Shown here in pieces: positions 1-10,916 of a stretch of 64,000 nucleotides of DNA; within the stretch, counting starts at the first letter, position 1; every line of letters begins with the position of its first letter. The notes under the pieces are model-generated. The model saw only the letters and a program-made list of their open reading frames with translations. It did not search any database and was not told where the DNA came from. The translations under genes were made by a program, and so were the position numbers. The DNA lies in assembly GCA_037833965.1 (NCBI GenBank), contig AP031355.1, forward strand, positions 21,043,501-21,107,500, in the 5' to 3' direction. This DNA is from Marchantia polymorpha subsp. ruderalis (lineage: Eukaryota > Streptophyta > Marchantiopsida > Marchantiales > Marchantiaceae).

Positions 1-1884
1 CCTCCTCGCCGGAGGTGTACCCGGCCTTCTCCTTTGGCCTTCTCTAACTTCTTTAGACTTCCTCCTCTCTTCCCTACGCTCGAGGCGGCGAGTGTCCTCG
101 TGGCCTTCTCCCCTCCTCTTCGAACTTCGGGTTTCTACCCGACCGCACATTACTTCTTCCTCTGGCCATACTTCGTCTCCTTCAGCTGGGTCCAGACTCA
201 GTTCTACCTGGTTGACCTGCACCTCTTCCTTGCCAGGTGTCGATACGAAACGCACGGCTGGCCTAGGGAGTTGTGGCTGATCACACTCGGCTGCTGTATG
301 TCTAGACTTCTTGCAATTGCTGCACAATGGTGCATACCCCATTGGCTTCCTCGGGTGGGGACAGCTTGGCGCGTAATGTCCCATGTCTCCGCAGTTGTAG
401 CAACCATCGAATTGTGGTCGAGGTCGGTTGTGATTGCCTGGAGGTGCCATGCGTCTTGGTGGGAGCGTACCCGCCATTTCCCTCGGAACAAAGCGAGGTA
501 TATGCACCGGTGGGTTCGGAGTTGTAGCTGGAGCTGTTTGTACCGAGTAGGCGGTGTCCTCAACCGGCTCAGCATAATACATGGGCGGCTCAGCATAATA
601 CATGGGATTCTCCCACTGTGGTGCCCATTCGACCGCATTCACTGGGTAAGATGGGCGCGCGGACATGCACTCCGTGTTGGCATGTCCCACCTGTCCGCAT
701 GTAGTACACCAGAGACTCGCTCGTTGTCTCGCAGGTGATTTACGTCGGTCTTGGCCTCCCACTACATGAACTTTCAGGTCCGCAAAATTCTTCACCAGGT
801 TGTCTACCTTGGCTGCGATGTCCCCTTGACTCTTCACTGGGATTCCCTTACCTCGATCCTTCTTCTTGATCGTACTGCGTTTCTTCTTCCGTCTTTCTTC
901 TTCTGAAGATGACGAGTCCTCTTCCTCTTCCGAGGAAGAACTTGATTCGGAGGAGCTTGATTCTTCTGTCGAGGAAGGCGAGTTCCTTTTCTTCCGACGT
1001 CCGCCTTGCGATTTCTTCTTCGTCGACCGTCGGTTGCGTCTTCGAGTGTCAAGGGTTGACGTCTCAAAGGTCTCCGCGGAAGCTATCACATCTTGGATTG
1101 TGTCAGTCTTGCCTCTCCTATAGAAGGTCTCCATTTCTCTTGAGAGCCCTGTCACATACCAATCCACTGCTTGTTGTACCGAAAATGGTTCTCCTGGGCC
1201 TGTCTTCGGAATTCGATCTAGGAGGTCTTGGAATCTCTCAGTATAGTCTCGAAGATTCTCCTTCCGCTCGCGTTGAAGATTTCGAAGCCGGGTCAGTACT
1301 CGACTGTCATATCCGAGTTCGCGAAACCGCCTCAGAAACTTTTCCTTGAGCTAAGCCCAGGTCCGGATGCCAGTGGGGTCGGTGCTCTCATGGTTGTACC
1401 AGCTACGAGCTCGTATGCGTAGCAGGCTAGGAAAGATTCGCAGTCTGTCTTCATCACTGGTCTCACGATTGGCGATGGAGACAGACTCGAAGAGCTTTAT
1501 GTATGAATCTGCATCATCGTCGTCGCCCGTTCCCGTGTATCTTGGATACAAATGTTTGGTGGTAGGTTGGGAAAACACCTGGCGGCGATTGGCTTGATGG
1601 TCTGCCATTGGTGATCCTGTCGACGGACTGATCCTAGGTTGGCCAAACTCAGGAAGAGTTTCTGTCGGAGGAATGTCCAATAGAACTGTTAGCTCAATGC
1701 TCTCGGTAGGTGAACTGGAACGCCTTTGTCTTCCAGTAGTCGGTGATGGCGATCTTTCTGCAGAGTCCTCACCGGGAGTCTTCTTTTTAGTTCGCCGTTT
1801 TGTTTCCACGGCTTTTTCTGAATCTCGACGGAGTTTCCGTGTGGCTCTCGCACTCAGGTTTCCCACACTATCGCTCGTCGACAT
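1..1884 (-). pseudogene. gag: Ty3/gypsy-like Gag of GL1, three CCHC knuckles, one in-frame stop, runs off window
   Basis: Reading leftwards from the ATG at 1884, one frame stays open to the window edge except for a TAG at 1351-1353. The N-terminal ~150 residues are basic and low in complexity. A retrotransposon Gag core follows on both sides of the stop (LKEKFLRRFREL, then DYTERFQDLLDRIP). After it come a Lys/Ser/Glu-rich stretch and three CX2CX4HX4C zinc knuckles at 667-708 (CTTCGQVGHANTEC), 361-402 (CYNCGDMGHYAPSC) and 283-324 (CSNCKKSRHTAAEC). PMYYAEP occurs twice in tandem between knuckles 1 and 2. Gag packages element RNA in the cytoplasmic particle. It lies just inside the 5' LTR and primer-binding site. 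The stop sits in the motif W-A-stop-L-K-E, so an original CAG (Gln) is likely; that is inference. Protease and polymerase would lie beyond the left edge. Confidence 0.85.
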
Positions 1885-1927
1885 TCACCGAGCATCGCTG
1901 CTCAAGTATTCTGGTGTTGACGCACTG

Positions 1928-1945
1928 TCCCCGGCAGCGGCGCCA
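1928..1945 (-). other. Primer-binding site, tRNA-Asp type
   Basis: The plus strand reads TCCCCGGCAGCGGCGCCA. From memory this matches the 3' end of plant tRNA-Asp(GUC), including CCA, at 17 of 18 positions. It lies between the LTR end at 1968 and the gag start at 1884, as expected for minus-strand reverse-transcription priming. A 22-nt gap separates it from the LTR end, which is longer than the usual 0-5 nt. Confidence 0.8.
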
Positions 1946-3064
1946 AAAAGAAGTTGTCGGCTCCTTATGTAATAACCCACCAAAGGCTAAAACTGCAGTA
2001 TGGTGGTAAAAAGATCGAACCCACAGGGACAGAGGCAACACACAGAGTAAAAGTGTCACGTTTAACAGACTTTTGTAGAGTTTGAATTCTAGGCGACTGT
2101 CACTCCCAGAAATACTGCAGTGCTCGACTCGGAGGCTCGACTCGGAGGAGGATCTCGACTCGGAGGATGCTCGGAGGATGCACGGTACAGCGTAGTCACT
2201 CAACACACACACACACACACACACACACCTGAAACTGGCAAAAAGCACAACTCGGAGGTCGGTCAGGACCTCCGCTTCGGATTTCAGGAGGAAAGTGTCT
2301 CAAAAGTTCACTCAGAGGTTCTGCAGGTAGTGCCTCCCTGTAATAACCCACTAAAGGCTAAAACTGCAATATAGTGGTAGAAAGGTCGAACCCACAAGGA
2401 CAGAGGAACACACAGGGTACAAAGTGTCACGTTTTAACAGACTATTGATGAGTTTGAATTCTCAGGCGACTGTCACTCCCAGAAATACTGCAAGTGTCCA
2501 CTCGGAGCGCACTCGGAGGTCGCACAGTGCAGCGTAACACACACACATACTCTCAACTCACAAAACGCGCAGAGAACACAGGTCCGCACTGAAGGACTCA
2601 CTGTGAAACATTCCAGTAACACAACAACAGTCTATTGAAGAGTTTGAATTCTCAGGCACTTGTCATTCCCAGAAATACTACAGGGGTTACCCTCAAAGCA
2701 CCTGCTGCAGCGTAACCTGAATTTACAACCAAGGCTTACACGAAGTAGCAAAACTTCACTTTGGCATTCAGGGGAAAAATCCCAAGGGAGTACAATCAGA
2801 AAGGAACACTCGAAGGTGTAGGGGCGAAACTGTTCAAGTATCTAACTAGTCACTGGCTCTGAGCATCGGCAGTCACCCGCAGGTGCAGATCCGAACTACT
2901 CAAGTCTCTAACCAATGTACTAGCTCTGAACATTCGGCCGAAGGCCTTCAGCTACAAAATGCGGAACGCTAAGTTGTAACTCCTCGTGCGTGGTGACAGA
3001 ACTCAAGGACACAAACACGCAAAGGAAATGGGTTCCTGATCTACACTTCTGATGGGAAAGAACC

Positions 3065-3093
3065 CCAGGCAAAACGCCTGGAACTATTTTATA
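3065..3093 (-). promoter_or_regulatory. GL2 LTR TATA box and CCAGGC-type hairpin
   Basis: TATAAAA on the minus strand (3087-3093) is followed by the 6-bp stem CCAGGC/GCCTGG with loop GTTTT (3065-3081), just before the expected cap site. Confidence 0.6.
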
Positions 3094-3535
3094 CCTTCTA
3101 AGTCCTACCTAACACTACACTGCACTACCATGGTGCGAGCCGCAACAGAACCTACACCTGAGGAGTCGGCGGCTGCCTTCCCCTCTAACTTACAACCTAA
3201 ATCTAACCCTAACCCTAAATCTGAATCCTAAGCCTACTGTACAGAGCCGCCAGCGCCTTACCATCCAAGATCTGAGGCTGAAAATTTGCAGGCAGGCGTG
3301 GCCGGCCGAGATCAACGACCCCACAAAATTTCAGATCCATCCGACCGTCCATCGCAAAGATATGGGCCCCGCAAGATCTCTGAACCTAGGCCAAAATTCC
3401 TTCTCCAAAATCCGAGGATTGTGGGTCCCACGCGTCCTACACGCAAGCCGCCTACTCGCAGGCCGCCTTGGGCCGAAGGCCCCTCTAACTGTTAACGCCG
3501 AAGGCCTCACGCCTAACCATGACAGCCGCTTTCGA

Positions 3536-4393
3536 CGCTCATAACTCATTGAAGCCTTATCCGTTTCAAGAGATCTTGGTCTCGTTGGAACCAACTCGTC
3601 GAGTTCTTTCCAACGAGACCCGAATCAAGTCAAACCGCTAAGAATTGAGAAAGTTGTGACGGTTTTACTCTTCCGCCGAAGGCGTTCGCCTATCCACAGG
3701 CCGTCCGCGGCGCTGAGCTGTCCGTCCGCGGCGATGACCTGTCCGTCCGCTGCGCTGACCTGTCCGTCCGCGGCGCTGACCTGTCCGTCCGCTGCGCTGC
3801 GCTGGCGCAGAAGGCGCCGTACAATTTCTACCTCACAAGGCGCATTTCTAGGGCCCAAGGCGGATTTCCCGCCGACGCTGAAGCGCCTGTGCACAGGCGA
3901 ACGCCTGTGCGCAGGCGAACTTACTTCGTCCGCGCATAGGACAAAACTTCCTTCGCATGTGCGTAGGCGGAAAGCTGAGTATCTTGCGACCTTCATAACT
4001 CCCGGAATTCTCCTCCGTTCCTGGCGTTCTTGGGCTCGTTAGAATCAGCGCGTCAAGCTCTTTCCAACGAGACCCTAACCAAGTCAAGGCGTTGCAAATT
4101 GAGAAAGTTATGAGGGATTCACTCTTCCGCCGAATGCACTCTCCCGCATCGCCAAAGGCGTTGACCGAAGGCGTCTACCGCCCAAGGCGCATCTTCCGGC
4201 GGTTCTTCCGCCGCAGGAGTACCGCCAAAGTCGCTCTACCGCCGAAGGCCCCCCCATTAGTAACTTCCGACACTCATAACTCAATGACCTCTCATCCGTT
4301 TCACAAGTTCTTGGGCTCGTTAGAACGAGAGTTGCGAGCTCTTTCCAACAAGACCCGAAGCAACTCAAGACGTTACGAATTGAGAAAGTTATG
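3536..4393. repeat. Three dispersed U3 foldback modules in GL2
   Basis: Copies of a ~130-bp module lie at about 3536-3662, 3990-4112 and 4268-4393. Each is bounded by CTCATAACT-like and AGTTATGAG-like inverted ends and contains the inner inverted pair CTCGTT / AACGAG. The spacers between them are rich in GCCTTCGGC and CGCCTGTGCACAGGCG palindromes. Confidence 0.65.
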
Positions 4394-5148
4394 AGTGATC
4401 TACCGCCGAAGGTGCTCGAAGCGGATCCTGTAGCATGAACCGCCCGTTCCGTCCTAAGCGTCCCACTGTGGCCTAAGCCCAAAACCCCTTGACTGTCCTC
4501 GATCCTCTTTTTACTCTGGTTTCGCGTACCGATAACTATTTACAACTGCTGCCGCGGTACTTACTATTCAAAAATGTTTTAGTTCCGACAAAAAACAAAA
4601 AGTGGGTTACCACACTCCCACTCCGGCTTTTACTGCCCTTCCGCCAGGAACTAGCGTAGGGTACCCGGACTGGATTCCCACTTCGGAACGAAGCCTCTTC
4701 ATACGCCGTGGACGTCACCCTCGACTATCACACCAAACGCAGGGAGTGCAGACCCGACTGAGAACTTACTGAAATACGATCCAGTAACACACACAACCTG
4801 AATTACAAACCAAGGTTTACACGAAGTAATAAAACTCCACATTGGCATTCAGGGGAAACTTCCCGTAGGAGTACAATCAGGATATGTCACTCGAAGGAGT
4901 AAGGGGGAACTGTTCAAGTATCTAACTCGCAGCCGGCTCTGAGCATCAGAAATCACCCGCAGGTGCAGATCCGCACTACTCAAGTCTCTAACCGGGTGCT
5001 AGCTCTGAACATTCAGCCGAAGGCCTTCAACTACAACATACGGTAACTTCGCTATGCTGCAGCTTCTCTACGTGGTGCCAGGACCAAAATGCACAAACAC
5101 GCCAAGAAAGTGAGTTCCTGATCTGCACTTCCGAAACTGGAAGAGTCC

Positions 5149-5177
5149 CAAGGCAAAACGCCTTGAACTACTTTATA
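5149..5177 (-). promoter_or_regulatory. GL1 LTR TATA box and CAAGGC-type hairpin
   Basis: Minus-strand TATAAAG (5171-5177) is followed by CAAGGC-GTTTT-GCCTTG (5149-5165). It lies immediately 3' of the LTR ORF, so transcription would begin here and the ORF belongs to U3. Confidence 0.6.
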
Positions 5178-5209
5178 CCCTCAAAGATCCTAACTAGCAC
5201 TATGCTATC

Positions 5210-8053
5210 CTATCTACTACTCGCAGTATCTGCGCGAAACCAAACTATTCTACTGCACTCGGCTGATCCGGTGCTGCGCCTCCTGCGCGCCGGACTGCTC
5301 CGCTCACTGTCTCTTCCTCGCCAGTCTTCCGACCGGCTGCGTAACCCCAGGCGTCGGAGCGCTGTGGTGACTTCCGACTGTAAGTGCGCCATAGTGTCGC
5401 GCGCACCCGACAAGAAGGTTTCTAATTTCCTCGCCACTCGCCGCCGACTCCGACTGTCACCCTCCGTCAATGCCGCCGCCCGAAGCTCGAACTCCCTGAT
5501 TTTGATCCTCTATTGAGCTGCCACCTCCCAATGGGCGTATCCTTTTAGACAACGAGTCACCTATGTCGCCAACTCTCCTCGCGCCCTGCAGCTGCTCTCC
5601 ACCTCTGCCAGCTGCATTTCTGCTTCCGCACGTTGTGCCCTCAAATCCAAGCACTCGGATTGCAAGTTGCGCAACAACTCCTCATCCTCCTTGCGGGCTC
5701 TTTGACTTTCTGCTAAGGCGCGCTTCTGGCGCGCAAGCTCGGCTGCTAGAACTTGGTTTTGTCTCCGCTCCTCCTGCAATTCCGACTCGATCTTTGCCCG
5801 TATTAGCTCGGCATCCGCCTGACTTTTCGTCGCCGCATCCTCCCTCTGCTGCTGCAAGGCTTGGTATAGCTTCTGTGTGACCGCCAGGTGTTGTCGGAGG
5901 GCAGTGTTCCTATCCACATATACTCCGCACCTAAAGGCCCACCTTGCCACCTTGCTCCTCGTCCTTCTCCTGATAGTCTCCACATAAGACTGCGGTTTTA
6001 AAGCACTCGCGTATTTGGATGTCTTGCGATCCAGATATCGCAGGAGTGGAACTATCTGTTCGCACAGCACCCCTGTTGGCGTTTTCTGCACCGAATCCGC
6101 TTCCTGCTCTTCCGAGCTCGTCTCATCCTCAGTCTCGAGGATTTCAGTCGCCACCGAATCCCTTGGCGACTCCCTGGAACTGTGGCGCGCAGCAGCTTCC
6201 GCTGCGACTGCTGCTCCACTGCCTGCTAAAATATCCAGGGCAGTGGGAGATCCCACTGCTTCAGCCCCTGTTCCGGCTCGATCTTCGGTTTCCGAAGGGG
6301 TCGACGCCGCAGTGACTCTTGTCACTTTTGCACCGCCCGCTTCTGCTGCCTGTCCTTCCGGCGCAATCTGCGCGGAAGGTGTCTTCGCTGAAGGTGCGTC
6401 CGCCGAAGGCGTCCGCACACTGGTCGTCGGCCCCATCCGTCTCGCAGTCGGCGAATCCGGCCGACTCTCTGTTGTCCGACTCGCAGTCGGCCGACCAGCA
6501 GTTGTCCGACTGGGAGTCGGATACACTCTGCGCGTCTTGACTCCACTTGGCCTGCTTGCTGGTGGCGTTTTCCCAGAAGTGCCTTCCGCCGAAGACGACC
6601 CTCTGAGGGTTGTTGGCTCGTCAGCCAAACTCTCTTCTGCTTCCGGCCTGCTGTCCGGTTCAACGCGCCGTTTAGTTGGCCTTCCTTCCGCTTGTCGGCC
6701 TTCAGTCATCCGACTCGCAGTCGGCCGACTGTCAGTCCGTCCATCTCCTCCCGAAGGCCGTGGTGCCTTCTGTGCAGAGGTATCTGTCGTCTTCCCTAGA
6801 ATCTGCGCGATTATCTCCTCTTGTATGAGATTCCGCCGGGTCGGAGTTCGCCCGGTCTCCTCAGTACCAGTTGGCATTTTGCGTGCCCTCTGTTTTGGTC
6901 GACTGTGAGGCTCGGGGGTGGGCCGACCACGAGTCGGCGCAGCTGGCACTTCCGGCTGCCTGTCCTCAGGTCTCTCATCCCACTTCCGCTTTCGCGGAAT
7001 GCGCTCACTTCGACGTTCTTCTGCTGCTCTTGCTGGAGCCGGAGCCGGAGGCGTACTGGCAGGTTCCTCGTCCGGATCCGTGTCTACTTCGGCCTCCCTC
7101 GAATATCTACCTGGATAGTTCCGGGTCAGCTGCGGAAACCGTGTTTTCTCAGCATTTGTCAAACATCCCATCGCCCGATAAAACACGTTCAAGTAAGGCG
7201 ATAGATGATTGAGGGTTCCTCCTCTCTCTTCTTGCGCATGTTGGCGCGTCACCTTCCACAGGAGCCGTGCCCAATGCACTGGAGCTCCTGACAACACTAG
7301 CTCCACAAATTCTACCTGCCAACCATGCATGTAAGCGGTCTTGGTCGGCTGCAATATCTGCAGCAATGCAGTCGCGACATTTCTCCGCAATCGATCTTTG
7401 TAATCCCGTGTCCGGAAACCGTTCTTGGGATGCCTGGCAACTTTGATGAGCTCATTGTAGGAGATTTCTTCCTCCTGGGACACCTTCATGCTATCGGCCT
7501 CAAAGAGGAGGTCCCCTTCCTCGCCGGCACACCTGCCCAACACCTGCGCCCAATTGCAAATGTCTCATCTTCCTGGATGTGGACGGAATCCGCGAGAGGG
7601 CTTGTGTCTCTCCTGCAGATACTCGCGCACCATCTCCGGACATGTCCAGTTCCACCCCCATAGGAGAAAATCGAGCTTCAGCCTCAGCAGCACATCTTGA
7701 AATGCGCGTAGACCGATCTGCGGCACCCTGAGTGGAGACACTCGCAGCTGGGGAACCTTCGACATTGCATTGTCTGCACACACAAACGTTCTCCCTTTCG
7801 CTCGCTCTCTCACAATCGCCACTGCGCGTCGGCCGCTCAAGCACTGACTGCTCACCCTCTCTGTGCTCACGCTCACGATCACTACTCGCACTTCTCTCCA
7901 AGGTCTGTCAAGATCCTTGCGCAACTCGTCTCCGCACTCTCTCCTCTCACTGCAGGTCGCTCCGCTCTTACGCGTAATCTTGGAAACTGGAAATCGCAAA
8001 ATCAAGAATGAGAGAATGAGACTGGAGCGCAGTCTTTTCTTCTCCGATCTCAA
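5210..8053 (-). pseudogene. U3-encoded long ORF of GL1 (subfamily A), three nonsense codons
   Basis: One reading frame of 948 codons runs from 8053 to 5210, interrupted by TGA at 7565-7567 (TGG in the GL7 copy), TAG at 5561-5563 (CAG in GL7) and TAG at 5510-5512 (GAG in GL7). The order is a basic N-terminus; a conserved domain with LDFLLWGWNWTCPEMVREY and APVHWARLLWKVTRQHA; a long Pro/Ser/Thr/Ala-rich disordered middle with PTASR/PSAKT repeats; an acidic patch; LLRYLDRKTSKYASAL; a coiled coil; and a basic tail ending in RRRRSTGSAECS. No catalytic motif is recognised and the function is unknown. It is sense to the element and upstream of the LTR TATA box. Confidence 0.75.
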
Positions 8054-9345
8054 GAACGTCCAACGTTCTTACTGGTTACAACGTACGCAGCCGGCTATAC
8101 GGCCTAACGGTTCGCCCTTTGCATGCGCGAATTCACGTCTCCGCACTGCGCGCATTCGCATGCGTAAATGTTGAATTCTCCCGCCGCCGCCACCTTCCGG
8201 ACTCGAGTCCGCCGCAGGGTATACGTCGGCCATGTTGTCTTTTCCTAATCCGTCCCTCACCGGAGGCGTGTCGCCGCTGGTGCGTTCCTTATCCGTCGGC
8301 ACCTTGCTGGAGGCGCACATCTAGTCGGAGCAAATTACGCCGGCGCGCAGTCGTACCGCTTATTTTGTCCTTTATGCCTCGTCCATTGCTGCCGGCGCAT
8401 ATCCGCCAGCGCAACTCATGCCAGCGCATCCGGCCGTCAGCGCCACGTCGGAGGCGTACATCCGACCGGCGCTTTCCTTCCATGAACAGCCGCCAAAGGC
8501 GCTTCCGACTCTAAGTTGGTTTCCTCCTATGAGCGCGTGATTTCGCCGAAGGCACATCGCCGAGGGCGTACGGGAATCCTTTCCGGCTGTGAACCCTAGC
8601 GCGAACGGCACATGTCCGGCTACGAGTTTTCCGACGCTCATAACTTCTCCGTCCCTGATCCATCTCCGACGCTCTTGGGCTCGTTAGAACGAGCGTCCCG
8701 AGCTCTTTCTAATGCAACTTCAACCAACTGGATCTACCGTGTATCCCGATCGTTATGAAGGTTTTCCCTTTCCGCGCTAGCGGCGCATCGCCGAAGGCAC
8801 ACTCATGGTCGGACGCCTTCAGAGGTCCGGGCCCTTCTCCTGACGTCTTTAGCAAAACCTCCTCCTGAGGTGTCTGCGCCGGAAGCGTAGCTTCCTTATA
8901 CGCTGGAGGCGCGTGAGTAGAAACACCTCAGAAAAGGAGCTTTTGCCGAAGGCGCCGAAGACATTGGCGTTGGTACATCCGACTACGTGAGTCTTCGTGT
9001 CCTCGTGACGATCTCATCAATCCACTCTTTTTAACGTACCCTTTTCTAACTACAAACACGGCTTCGGTACTAGTTTTCTAAAATTGTTTAAATTCTGCAA
9101 AAAAACAAAAAGTGTGTTACCACAACTGCTGTGGTAACCCACTTTTTGTTTTTTGTCGGAACTAAAACATTTTTGAATAGTAAGTACCGCGGCAGCAGCT
9201 GTAAATAGTAATTGGTACGCGAAACCAGAGTAAAAAGAGGATCGAGGACAGTCAAGGGGTTTTGGGCTTAGGCCATAGTGGGACGCTTGGAACGGAACGG
9301 GCGGTTCATGTTGCAGGATCCGCTTCGGGCACCTTCGGCGGTAGA

Positions 9346-10470
9346 TCACTCATAACTTTCTCAATTCGTAACGCCTTGAGTTGCTTCGGGTCTCGTTGGA
9401 AAGAACCCAACGCGCTGGTTCTAACGAGCTCATGAACTTGTGAAACGAATGAAAGGTCACTGAGTTATGAGTGTCGGAAGTTACTGATGGGGGGCCTTCG
9501 GCAGTAGAGCGACTTTGGCGGTACGCCTTCGGCGGAAGAACCGCCGGAAGATGCGCCTTCGGCGGTAGATGCCTTCGGGTCAACGCCTTCGGCGATGCGG
9601 GAGAGTGCATTCGGCGGAAGAGTGAATCCCTCATAACTTTCTCAATTCGCAATGCCTCGACTTGGTTAGGGTTTTGTTGGAAAGAGCTCAACGCGTTGAT
9701 TTTAACGAGCCCAAGAACGCCACGAACGGATGAGGACTCCGGGAGTTATGAAGATCACAAGATACTCAGCTTTCCGCCTGTGCACAGGCGAAGAAAGTTT
9801 TGTCCTATGCGCGGACGGAGGAAGTTCGCCTGCGCACAGGCGGAATAGGGTTTTGACGTAGGCGCGAAGTTCGCCTACGCACAGGCGTTCGTCTGTGCAC
9901 AGGCGCTTCGGCTTCGGCGGGAAATCCGCCTTCGGCCCTAGAAATGCGCCCTGGGGGTTGGAACTTGTACGGACGCGGACGGACGCGGACGCCTGCGAGT
10001 AGGCGGCTTGCGACGCGGACGGCCTGTGCATAGGCAAACGCCTTCGACAGAAGGTAAAAACCGTGATAACGTTTTCAATTCTTAACGGTTTGCGTTAGTT
10101 AGGGTCTCGTTGGAAAGAGCTTGACACGCTCGTTGAAACGAGCCCAAGAATACTTGGAACGGATGAGGACTTAGGGAGTTATGACTATCGGAAGATACAT
10201 AGACGTTCGCCTTCGGCGGAAGGAGTTCGCCTCCGGCGGGAATTTCGCCTACGCGGAAGGGAGATCAACTTTTGTCCGATGCGCGGACGGACGCCTTCGG
10301 CGGTTGCAGGCCTTCAGCGAAGCAGTAAAACCGGCATATCTTTTTCAATTCTTAGCGGTTTGACTTGATTCGGGTCTCGTTGGAAAGAACTCGACGAGCT
10401 GGTTCCAACGAGACCAAGATCTTCTGAAACGGATCAGTCATCAATGAATTATGAGCGTCGAAAGCGGCTG
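9346..10470. repeat. Four U3 foldback modules in GL3
   Basis: Related ~130-bp modules lie at about 9346-9475, 9629-9755, 10064-10190 and 10335-10470. Each begins near CTCATAACTTTCTCAATTC or a decayed form and ends near GAGTTATGA. Each contains GTCTCGTTGGAAAGA and, in inverted arrangement, CTAACGAGCCCAAGAA. The same module recurs in the other GL LTRs and decayed in GL4. Confidence 0.65.
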
Positions 10471-10887
10471 TCATGGTTAGGCGTGAGGCCTTCGGCGTTA
10501 ACAGTTAGAGGGGCCTTCGGCCCAAGGCGGCCTGCGAGTAGGCGGCTTGGGTGTAGGACGCGTGGGACCCACAGTCCTCGGATTTTGGAGAAGGAATTTT
10601 GGCCTAGGTTCAGAGATCTTGCGGGGCCCATATCTTTGCGATGGACGGTCAGATGGATCTGACCGTCTGATCAGGCCGGCCACGCATGCCTGCAAATTTT
10701 CAGCCTCAGATCTTGGATGGAAAGGCGCTGGCGGCTCTGTACAGTAGGCTTGGGATTTAGATTTAGGGTTAGGGTTAGATTTAGGTTGTAAGTTAGAGGG
10801 GAAGGCAGCCGCCGACTCCTCAGGTGTAGGATCTGTTGCGGCTCGCACCATGGTAGTGCAGTGTAGTGCTAGTTAGGACTTAGAAGG

Positions 10888-10916
10888 TATAAAGTAGTTC
10901 AAGGCGTTTTGCCTTG
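10888..10916 (+). promoter_or_regulatory. GL3 LTR TATA box and CAAGGC-type hairpin
   Basis: TATAAA at 10888-10893 is followed by CAAGGC-GTTTT-GCCTTG at 10900-10916. Confidence 0.6.

Larger units (their letters stand above)
2339..4614 (-). mobile_element. GL2 solo LTR, short ORF-less type, nested in the GL1 LTR
   Basis: Bounded by TGTAATAACCCAC (2339) and GTGGGTTACCACA (4614), with an exact 5-bp duplication CTCCC at 2334-2338 and 4615-4619. Removing it rejoins GL1 sequence in register with GL7 (...GCCTCCC-ACTCCGG...). It is 2276 bp, with no ORF in U3. U3 instead carries foldback modules (about 3536-3662, 3990-4112, 4268-4393), the palindromic mini-repeats and a telomere-like CCCTAACCCTAAA run near 3203-3219. 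The intact duplication indicates formation by LTR-LTR recombination. Confidence 0.9.
1968..9124 (-). mobile_element. GL1 5' LTR (giant LTR, about 4.88 kb without the nested GL2)
   Basis: On the minus strand it starts TGTGGTAACACAC (9124) and ends GGTGGGTTATTACA (1968), followed by the primer-binding site and gag, so it is the 5' LTR of a minus-strand Ty3/gypsy-like element. In order it holds about 1.07 kb of leader, a broken sense ORF (8053 to 5210), a TATA box (5171-5177), a hairpin, and about 3.2 kb (roughly 0.9 kb without GL2) of R-U5-like sequence with a CA/TG microsatellite near 2205-2227. GL2 is inserted at 2339. The flank at 9125-9129 is ACTGC; the other end of the element is outside the window. 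Confidence 0.85.

Noticed and set aside
5563..7212. Long plus-strand ORFs opposite the GL1 U3 ORF (for example 6015-6908)
   Set aside because: They are antisense shadows of a GC-rich, repeat-rich coding region; their residues follow from the palindromic repeats and show no domain.
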